DNA of 16,106 bases from Rodentolepis nana (lineage: Eukaryota > Platyhelminthes > Cestoda > Cyclophyllidea > Hymenolepididae), in NCBI GenBank assembly GCA_900617975.1, contig UZAE01000986.1, forward strand, positions 1-16,106, in the 5' to 3' direction. The notes below the pieces were generated by a model. The model worked only from the letters and a program-made list of their open reading frames with translations. It was not told the origin of the DNA and ran no database searches. The translations under genes and the position numbers were made by a program. Of the stretch, positions 11,801 through 16,106 are shown in pieces; position 1 is the stretch's first letter; every line of letters starts with the position of its first letter.

Positions 11801-12333
11801 GAAAAAGGTGAAAACGGAGAAAAATGTCAGCAAAGCGGAACAATATGGCTTAAACAAATTACTCATAAGCAAATCGCGGAGTTGAGTAGAGTCTCCGAAG
11901 CTGAGTATCATTGTTTCTATTCAATGTTGTGAAGAAGCTATAGCATGCGCAATCAACGGTAATGATGAGATTTTACTGGGTTAGTTAAAAGAGGGAAAAG
12001 ATTTTGAGAACCAACTCACACTTGGCCAGAAGTACCGGAGCTAGCTGGGTTTCCACCGCTAGCAGTGCTCACTGCAGTAGCATAGACGGTAGGTTCAGCA
12101 GAAGGCGCATCAACATACTGACCTGGGAGGAGAGTTTGGACGGTAACTCCACCGCCATTAGTATTTGAATCAGAAACAATTTCAGTCGCGTCAGACGTGG
12201 TAGCTGCGACAGAATTACTTATTTTACCAACTAGGAGATGTTGACCATTTTGTTGAATGATTGTATGGGTTGCTGAGATGGGATTTTTGGTAATTTGAAT
12301 AACTGTAGCACCTTGGCTTGAGCCGGGTTGCAT
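2128..12333 (-). CDS. RFX1/2/3-type winged-helix transcription factor, nine coding exons (whole gene)
   Basis: Joining nine minus-strand exons (12333-12020, 11726-11648, 9672-9490, 8204-7583, 7504-7248, 6495-6298, 5890-5687, 4619-4245, 2817-2128) at GT-AG sites gives an uninterrupted frame of 973 residues. Order of parts: N-terminal activation-like region (1-192), RFX DNA-binding domain (193-267) with [44 protein letters not shown], a Ser/Asn/Gly-rich linker (about 290-370), B and C regions (about 430-619) with [20 protein letters not shown] and [20 protein letters not shown], dimerisation region (620-744), acidic tail (845-866). These blocks match vertebrate RFX1, RFX2 and RFX3 in order. Known role of the family: nuclear dimers that bind X-boxes in promoters, including ciliary genes. 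The start ATG has an in-frame TAA six bases upstream with no AG between. An untranslated 5' exon and the exact 3' end are unknown. Which of RFX1/2/3 it descends from cannot be told; an invertebrate single-copy pro-orthologue is my inference. Confidence 0.96.
3461..3473. repeat. Left target-site duplication, 13 bp
   Basis: ACGATGAACAGTT, identical to 3795-3807. The copies directly abut the 321-bp element, and identity stops at once outside them (t before and gg after, versus a before and ta after). Confidence 0.7.
3474..3794 (-). mobile_element. 321-bp retroposon-like element (SINE-like) in the last RFX intron
   Basis: Flanked on both sides by the same 13-bp direct repeat (ACGATGAACAGTT on the plus strand). 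On the minus strand it starts TATTTATATCAAATGGCAGG and ends GTCTATCGCATACCCC. Both ends recur elsewhere in the window (1-40 and 1488-1567), which marks it as a dispersed repeat. It has no open frame of note, no terminal inverted repeats and no LTRs. I could not find convincing A and B boxes of an RNA polymerase III promoter, so the SINE class is inference; a LINE-mobilised non-autonomous element is equally possible. It contains a G10 run (minus strand, 3692-3683) and the palindrome CCACGTGG. Confidence 0.65.
3795..3807. repeat. Right target-site duplication, 13 bp
   Basis: ACGATGAACAGTT, the right-hand partner of 3461-3473. The length falls in the range left by LINE-machinery insertion. Confidence 0.7.
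4245..4619 (-). CDS. RFX exon 8: dimerisation region
   Basis: 375 bp in phase 0, residues 620-744. Acceptor TAATGTCAG|GAGCAA, donor GGAAGG|GTGAGC. It starts EQASWVCQC, continues with [54 protein letters not shown] and ends [11 protein letters not shown]. This is the dimerisation region of RFX1-3, and it ends at the same point of the family alignment (TPIAVMGEF in vertebrates). Confidence 0.97.
4620..5686 (-). other. RFX intron 7 (1,067 bp)
   Basis: Donor GTTCAG|GTAAGG, acceptor TAATGTCAG|GAG. AT-rich, with a G10 run at 4926-4935 and a C10-T-C6 tract at 5462-5478. No coding sequence or RNA gene recognised. Confidence 0.88.
5687..5890 (-). CDS. RFX exon 7: conserved C region
   Basis: 204 bp in phase 0, residues 552-619. 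Acceptor TTCCTTCAG|GTATGG, donor GTTCAG|GTAAGG. Contains [29 protein letters not shown] and [10 protein letters not shown], nearly identical to vertebrate RFX proteins. Confidence 0.97.
6298..6495 (-). CDS. RFX exon 6: conserved B region
   Basis: 198 bp in phase 0, residues 486-551. Acceptor GGCATTGCAG|GAAGAC, donor CTTGAG|GTTAGT. It contains [20 protein letters not shown] followed by IRNFAKHLE, one of the most conserved RFX segments (LVEILIPDVLRPIPSALTQA in vertebrates). Its upstream part is more diverged. Confidence 0.96.
6496..7247 (-). other. RFX intron 5 (752 bp)
   Basis: Donor TGTAAT|GTAAGTTT, acceptor TCTTGGCATTGCAG|GAAGAC. AT-rich, nothing else recognised. RFX intron 6 (5891-6297, 407 bp) is likewise featureless. 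Confidence 0.88.
7248..7504 (-). CDS. RFX exon 5
   Basis: 257 bp, end of codon 400 to residue 485. It follows a 78-bp intron, the shortest in the gene. Acceptor CTAAATAG|GGTCAG, donor TGTAAT|GTAAGT. A Ser/Thr-rich start ([17 protein letters not shown]) is followed by [20 protein letters not shown] and [16 protein letters not shown], matching the conserved IKSLQSLYREHCEAI...NLQFSLIEKLWQTFWR block of RFX proteins. Confidence 0.93.
7583..8204 (-). CDS. RFX exon 4: complete DNA-binding domain and linker
   Basis: 622 bp, residues 193-399 plus one base. Acceptor TTATAG|GTTCAATGG, donor CCAG|GTTTGC. The RFX winged-helix domain is complete at its start ([13 protein letters not shown]), with [18 protein letters not shown] and [14 protein letters not shown]. 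In RFX1 structures the wing around [10 protein letters not shown] contacts DNA, and all of it is present here. After it comes a low-complexity Ser/Asn/Gly linker ([25 protein letters not shown]) and [14 protein letters not shown], which corresponds to QQFLDASRALPEF in RFX3. Confidence 0.97.
8205..9489 (-). other. RFX intron 3 (1,285 bp)
   Basis: Donor GTCACA|GTAATC, acceptor TTTGCTTATAG|GTTCAA. A 92-codon open frame at 8307-8585 shows no domain or exon features and I treat it as chance. A locally GC-richer patch lies at about 9248-9370. Confidence 0.85.
9490..9672 (-). CDS. RFX exon 3, with poly-alanine tract
   Basis: 183 bp in phase 0, residues 132-192. Acceptor CCTTTAG|GTTCTC, donor GTCACA|GTAATC. 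It encodes [11 protein letters not shown], five alanines from a GCA repeat (GCAGCAGCAGCAGCC), [12 protein letters not shown] and [10 protein letters not shown]. The last block matches HTTRASPAT just before the DNA-binding domain of vertebrate RFX proteins, and the splice goes straight to VQWLL as in RFX1. Confidence 0.92.
9673..11647 (-). other. RFX intron 2 (1,975 bp), holding a small nested open frame
   Basis: Donor GGACAG|GTAATATT, acceptor TACCTTTAG|GTTCTC. Mostly AT-rich, with a GC-richer island at about 10430-10670 that carries the 80-codon frame and a G-rich tract at 11375-11398. Confidence 0.85.
10420..10662 (-). CDS. Possible small nested ORF, 80 codons, unknown
   Basis: Complete from ATG (immediately preceded by an in-frame TAA) to TGA, inside the 2-kb RFX intron on the same strand and in a patch clearly richer in G+C than the surrounding intron. 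The 80 residues contain no Asp or Glu but eleven Lys/Arg, and begin [19 protein letters not shown]. That is the composition of mitochondrial targeting sequences. I do not recognise it. It could be a nested gene, an unspliced retrocopy remnant or chance. Confidence 0.25.
   Translation of the reverse strand: MLTSIATFAAMIPIFRPKFSSGSIGKVLTKLRVCQRTGILVPRVYHCRPSAISRCTPMRVNIMALGMSSMGVVHRTIGAY
11648..11726 (-). CDS. RFX exon 2
   Basis: A 79-bp exon, residues 105-131, too short to stand out as an open frame. Acceptor TTTATAG|ACAATATC, donor GGACAG|GTAATATT. It encodes [20 protein letters not shown] then QTIGGQ: a Tyr/Gln-rich stretch that corresponds to the Tyr-rich segment of RFX2/3, ending in the GGQ that the next exon continues. 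Phase fits both neighbours exactly. Confidence 0.88.
12020..12333 (-). CDS. RFX exon 1: start and N-terminal activation-like region
   Basis: Residues 1-104 plus two bases of codon 105. It starts [17 protein letters not shown] and is rich in Thr, Ser, Ala, Val and Gln with few charges, as in RFX1-3 activation regions. Donor GT at 12019-12018 (CAAGT|GTGAGTT). The split codon completes to Val with the next exon, giving SGQVQYQEY, which resembles the VQYVE segment of vertebrate RFX proteins. An in-frame stop just upstream of the ATG supports this as the translation start. Confidence 0.88.
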
Positions 12334-12969
12334 AGTTTATTAGAGTTAGACTATAGGTTCCAAGTAGGAGAGCCTTGAAAATGGAAAGTATATATACAAA
12401 TTTAAGGCTCGAAAGAGGAAAAATAGTATGAAGTATAAATATGATCAAATGAGAAATAAACCTGATCGTTAAAAAAATTACAGTACCCATGAATAGCCAC
12501 ATAGCGGTATAGACTGCAGGAAAATTGAAAAAAAGTATCGATATGAAAGTTATAACGCTATATTTTTTGAATACACAATGCATAAATATTTAAATTACCG
12601 CAAATAATGCTAAATAAACAAGCAACTATAATGAAGATTAGAGAAAGAGTTAGGTAGAGCAAGAAATAGACCGGATGAGTTATCGAAACGGTAGACAAAA
12701 TTAAGAAAGTGGTTTGGACTATGAAAAACAATAATTAATTTGAAACAAAAATTATTTATCCGAGAACTAATCACAAAGTTTGCTTTTTTGTCATTACAAA
12801 ATAAGTAACATTAAATCCCATGATGCAAATAATAAGATTTGAAACCAAATGCGACCTATTAACTTAGAAGTAATATTCCGTGATATATCACACAAAATTT
12901 AAAACTAGTAAGAAATTCTAGCTAAATAAACTTGTAAAATAGTTGAAATATTAAATTAGCGTCTAATTG

Positions 12970-12983
12970 TTTACCATAGTGAC
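12970..12983 (+). promoter_or_regulatory. Weaker X-box-like site
   Basis: TTTACCATAGTGAC fits the degenerate consensus RYYNYYWWRRNRAC at 13 of 14 positions, failing only at the first. Such one-mismatch matches are expected by chance about twice per kb, so on its own it means little. It is noted for its closeness to the stronger site. Confidence 0.25.
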
Positions 12984-13078
12984 GGGCCGTTAAGAAACTT
13001 TAATCGTCGAAGAAACAAATATAATTAGGTATTATAAGCAGATCCCGATAACTGGAATGATTTAAAAATCATAATACT

Positions 13079-13092
13079 GTTGCAATGGAAAC
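13079..13092 (+). promoter_or_regulatory. X-box (RFX binding site) upstream of the RFX gene
   Basis: GTTGCAATGGAAAC differs from the classic X-box GTTGCCATGGNAAC only at the sixth base. Both half-sites and the AT spacer are kept. It lies 746 bp upstream of the RFX start codon. RFX proteins bind such sites as dimers, so autoregulation is a reasonable inference, not shown here. Confidence 0.5.
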
Positions 13093-13681
13093 GAAACAAA
13101 TAGTTACCTTAGTAGGTTACAGTCGCTAACAGCTACCGTGTCTATGGCGCTCACTATGGCTGCCAATGTTTACGTCAGTCGTTACTATAACAATGACAGC
13201 GGTAGCCTCAGTGGACCTGAGTAATTTGTGTGATAAAACAAATGCTTAATATTATTGTCGTCCAAATGAAATTTTCGTAAATAAATTTTCACACATTTTA
13301 AGACATTAATAATTCGTTTAAATATTATAAAAATTTAATTTTCGTTTACTTTAGGTCAATACTATTAATGTTGCTTCATATATATTCATAATATTATGGC
13401 AGCTACAAGTGTTATTTTAGTTAAGCTATTGACTAACTTATCACGAGCTTCTTAAGAAACTAAAGTTAAACAAAAGCAGGGCCAAAGGAACTCCCTGGAG
13501 CAGATACTAGCCTAGAAAAGGATTGACTTTTAGCGCCCATTCAAACCATCCATTTACTGACAATTAAGTACTCTTGCGAATAGCTCCAATGAAGAGGCAT
13601 AACACGACAACAAAGAAAAATATGAATCGAATTATACTTCTGGAAACAGATTTGAAAAAAAGGAAAAATCAAATATACAAG

Positions 13682-14157
13682 TCAGAAATCAATAACGGCC
13701 TGATCTAGAGCTTCTGCTAATCCAGATCGTACAAACTCCGCACAATCTAGACAGACTCTAACAACAGAAACCCCCATCGGCGGCTGCCCATAGAAAAATG
13801 GAAAGAGGGAAGCCACCGGTGCCATTTCACTGCAACACGATGAACAGAAGATATACCCGCATCTTCGGCAATGATGACGTCTTCGGATTAGCGCAACAAA
13901 TCTCGCTTTGCATCGGGCACAGTCACGACCAACACGGGGAGCACCCCTCTTCCATTTTCGATTTTCAGCCAATATCGCATCAGTTTCTATAATCGATTCG
14001 TCCTCTTCATCACAAGAATCAGAGTCTGATTCCCCGTCGCCAACGAAGCGATCTGGTTGCCAAGGCGCGAGAGGATAGAGCGGATTAGGTGCAGGTGCTG
14101 GTGTAGTATCCTCAATCATAGTGGATCGAAGCACTGCCAGAAGGGATTGCGACTTAC
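13682..14157 (-). CDS. FYVE protein exon 2: finger and C-terminus
   Basis: 476 bp, end of codon 141 to residue 298, stop TGA at 13684-13682. Acceptor TTGCTTTTAG|GTAAGTCG; reading through the acceptor would instead give a hydrophobic stretch typical of translated intron. Starts KSQSLLAVLRSTMIED, has a Pro/Ala segment, an acidic run, then the FYVE finger and a short helical tail (RSGLAEALDQAVIDF). Confidence 0.9.
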
Positions 14158-14847
14158 CTAAAAGCAATAACGATTTAAATAAGAAAACCCAACAGTTTGA
14201 TGCGTTTTGTGAAAACGTTACAATAGGCATTATAACAATCTTCACACAATAAAGACTTGTTTACGCGATATGTTCAATCAGAAGTGAAAAATTGGACAGA
14301 ATCTCCATCGTCAACTTAAAATGGAAAGATTATTAAGATAGAAAGTCACCAAATTGTAGATCACCAAGCCCATTTACAAGTTATCAATCTCGCAAGCCAG
14401 TAGAGAAGGTCTTATCAGGGCACGTGCTACTATGAACTTGGAAGACCAATGAGACAGCGGTATCATGCTAAACTTCAATTACATGCTGCTTCTTCAAACT
14501 TTCGTAGCTCTTTAATCCGCATCTTTTTTCCGTACAAGGCCATTATGCATTTTCGTTATATTTCGCACTGATAAAACATAAGCCCTACCATAAATTCATA
14601 CTTATTTCACGTGTGTAAAAGCCAATTAATAGCATTTCAGTTCAATCGTAAAGGCATTTAATCGGAAAGGAAAATTTAGTTCGATATTAGGTCAAAAGTC
14701 AAATGTCCGAAATCTGGAGACCATCATTCCTTTATTTAAACAAGAGAGCTTAAACTGACAACAGATAGGTGACCTGCCCAATAGGAAACATTTAAATCGC
14801 TTTGTAAACAGTCAGATATTCTAAATAGATCATTACTACAAATAAAA

Positions 14848-14886
<39 letters not shown>

Positions 14887-15350
14887 TAGCCATAATGAAT
14901 AAGAGAAAATGATCTAAAATTTAATTTACTCATGTTTTCGGAAGTCGGAATATTATCAGTTTCCTGAGACGGGTCATCTTTTCCAGTTTCCTGATTGCCA
15001 GGAGCATAACTTTCAATATCCAAGCATTCCAAAGCATCAATTCCAATTTCTACAGGGCTCCCCTCACGTGAAATGGGCACAGCCGAGGTATCTACCACCT
15101 TTGGCTCCTTATCGGAACCTGGCTTCTGAAAGAGATTAGCAAAAGAGCTCTTGGTCGGAGAGGAGGGAAAAACAACCCGCTTCCAATCAAATACATCTGC
15201 CAGACGAATGTTCTGAATCCTTCCATCTCGAAGACAGGATTGGGCTATTGAATCAAGGGGGCAAATCGGTTGGAGATCATCATCACTGATTGCATCATTA
15301 TTATCATCGCTATCGACAGAAATCCCGGGGTCATTGATTTCCATTGACAT
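13682..15350 (-). CDS. C-terminal FYVE zinc-finger protein, two exons seen (whole gene in window)
   Basis: Exons 15350-14930 and 14157-13682 join at A|GTAAAT ... TTTTAG|GTAAGTCG to give 298 residues. The first 210 residues are acidic, Ser-rich and mostly disordered-looking (SVDSDDNNDAISDDDLQ, GESDSDSCDEEDESIIE). A FYVE finger follows with eight ordered zinc ligands: C220, C223, C237, C240, C245, C248, C276, C279, the basic IRRRHHCRRCG motif and the RVC motif. FYVE fingers bind phosphatidylinositol 3-phosphate, placing their proteins on endosomes. The usual WxxD before the first cysteine pair is degenerate (W209 then KRG, with the wrong spacing). The loop between C248 and C276 is somewhat long. 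I do not recognise the family member. The N-terminus may be incomplete, since the ATG sits next to a good acceptor-like site. Confidence 0.87.
14158..14929 (-). other. FYVE gene intron (772 bp) with TA microsatellite
   Basis: Donor ACATGA|GTAAAT, acceptor TTATTGCTTTTAG|GTAAG. The splice restores codon 141 as Ser. Contains the TA repeat at 14849-14879 and nothing else recognisable. Confidence 0.85.
14849..14879. repeat. (TA)15 microsatellite
   Basis: An uninterrupted TA dinucleotide run of 31 bases within the FYVE intron. Confidence 0.97.
14930..15350 (-). CDS. FYVE protein exon 1 (or internal exon): acidic N-terminal region
   Basis: 421 bp, residues 1-140 plus one base, from ATG at 15350-15348 (MSMEINDPGI) to donor ACATGA|GTAAAT. 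Composition is acidic and polar, with no domain recognised. The frame stays open upstream to 15455, but that part reads as hydrophobic translated intron or UTR. The bases before the ATG (GTATTTTCTTGAAG) look like an acceptor, so this may be an internal exon with its true start further upstream. Confidence 0.72.
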
Positions 15351-15564
15351 CTTCAAGAAAATACACATCAACTTATTGACAAAGACAAATAATAATAACA
15401 TCCAGACATGGGGGTACGTAGTTACAACTATGTGGATGTATTTGCAAATAGACACGTCTCATTGCATTCACAAATAGCATGTTTGATTGCTTTTTCCGAG
15501 AGAACTTTTGAAGAGAATATCAATTCACCCGATGTCAACTGCCCTACTCTTTTTCTATCATAAT
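15351..15564. other. Region between FYVE exon and retrotransposon
   Basis: On the minus strand, next to the FYVE ATG, there is a pyrimidine-containing tract ending in AAG that could be a splice acceptor. Further out is AT-rich sequence. The 5' junction of the retrotransposon lies somewhere near 15540-15580 and cannot be placed more exactly without an intact copy. Confidence 0.45.
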
Positions 15565-16104
15565 TCAACAGCAGCGGGACACAATAGATCCGCTTTTGAA
15601 GGAGAAATAAAGGCCATTAAGATAGCACCATGCCAATTATGTGGCCTGGATACGAAATTCACCAAAGCGGTGATACTTTCGGACTCACAGTCAGCAATAA
15701 ACTCTATTGGAAACAGAGAGTCACCCAAAACAGCTGAGATAAGCAAATGTAGAAAACTCTATGAGCTGCTGAGAGAGAAAAACAAAACAGTGGTCCTACA
15801 ATGGATTCCTGGTCACTGTGGCATTAAAGGCAATGGGCTTGCTGACGCACTTGCTAAGAAGGAGACAACGATTTTGCAATGCATGGACCGGCCAATGTCT
15901 TTCCACACAATGAAGGCCTTAATCAGGAGAGAATTCCAGACCTCAAGGTGCAACGAACTTAAAGCTCGAACAAAGGAGAAACAGTGGACAGTGGCACTCT
16001 CCGACATAGCCGATTGGCCAAGAATCGAAACCGTTGCTGAGTTTAGACTTCGTACCGGACACGATTGCCTGGCAAAACACCACAGATTGGGAGTATACAC
16101 TCAA
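15565..16104 (+). pseudogene. RNase H fragment of retrotransposon ORF2 (no own start)
   Basis: About 180 codons open with no stop or frameshift. Three of the four usual RNase H active-site positions are visible: Glu in AFEGEIKAI (15604-15606), Asp in LSDSQSAI (15682-15684) and Asp in GNGLADALAKK (15844-15846), plus His in WIPGHCGIKGNG (15814-15816). The first strand with the first catalytic Asp (usually in a TDGS motif) is missing, so the fragment cannot be an active enzyme by itself. The intact frame suggests a young insertion. The frame is open further upstream to about 15489, but that part is not recognisable as RNase H. Confidence 0.88.
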
Positions 16105-16106
16105 CC
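15565..16106 (+). mobile_element. 5'-truncated non-LTR retrotransposon copy, continuing past the window
   Basis: The only coding potential here is the C-terminal part of a jockey-like non-LTR retrotransposon ORF2: RNase H, then the downstream region typical of arthropod and worm copies (DWPRIETVAEFRLRTGHDCL). No reverse transcriptase is present upstream. The copy begins inside RNase H, as expected of target-primed insertion that stops early. It lies opposite in strand to the FYVE gene, about 215 bp from its first visible exon. The 3' end, tail and target-site duplication lie outside the window. Confidence 0.85.

Larger units (their letters stand above)
12334..13681. other. Spacer between FYVE stop and RFX start; RFX upstream region
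   Basis: 1,348 bp. Mostly very AT-rich, with a GC-richer stretch at about 13100-13215 holding a CCAAT box (13163-13167, as GCCAATG) and a CRE-like TTACGTCAG (13170-13178) near X-box-like sites. This is the likely RFX promoter; a 5' untranslated exon could also lie here. The open frame at 12224-12583 is hydrophobic, AT-driven and overlaps exon 1 in another frame, so it is not called. Confidence 0.55.

Noticed and set aside
12224..12583. 119-codon hydrophobic minus-strand frame
   Set aside because: Overlaps RFX exon 1 in another frame, and its hydrophobicity comes from AT-rich sequence.
15351..15455. N-terminal hydrophobic extension of the FYVE exon
   Set aside because: Has no ATG until near the accepted start except in translated T-rich tract; more like intron or UTR before an acceptor-like AAG.
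15558..16100. Minus-strand open frames opposite the RNase H fragment
   Set aside because: Shadows of the plus-strand retrotransposon frame, which has clear RNase H motifs.

Overview
This is an AT-rich animal (metazoan) nuclear sequence with spliced genes. The evidence is a nine-exon transcription-factor gene with GT-AG introns, a spliced FYVE zinc-finger gene, and a piece of a non-LTR retrotransposon. Nothing here is prokaryotic. The strong RFX similarity and the retrotransposon type fit an invertebrate such as a flatworm, another lophotrochozoan or an arachnid, but the phylum cannot be fixed from the sequence alone.

Layout: (1) 1-2127 is downstream flank or possible 3' UTR of the RFX gene. 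It begins with the end of a short repeat element and contains a second, diverged piece of the same family at 1488-1567. (2) 2128-12333, minus strand, is an RFX transcription factor of the RFX1/2/3 type. I reconstructed nine coding exons giving 973 residues, with the N-terminal activation region, the winged-helix DNA-binding domain, the B and C regions, the dimerisation region and an acidic C-terminus. (3) The last RFX intron holds a 321-bp retroposon-like insertion (3474-3794) with a perfect 13-bp direct repeat on each side. Its end is repeated, in the opposite orientation, at window position 1. (4) 12334-13681 is the spacer upstream of RFX. It contains a near-canonical X-box (13079-13092), the site that RFX proteins themselves bind. 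(5) 13682-15350, minus strand, is a two-exon (or longer) gene for a C-terminal FYVE-finger protein. (6) 15565-16106, plus strand, is a 5'-truncated non-LTR retrotransposon copy carrying RNase H and running off the window.

The RFX and FYVE genes lie in tandem on the minus strand. RFX1/2/3-type proteins control ciliary and other differentiation genes in animals; FYVE proteins bind phosphatidylinositol 3-phosphate on endosomes. Nothing in the sequence shows that the two act together. The best candidates for new biology are the short retroposon family, the possible RFX autoregulatory X-box, and a small acid-free open frame nested in the 2-kb RFX intron.
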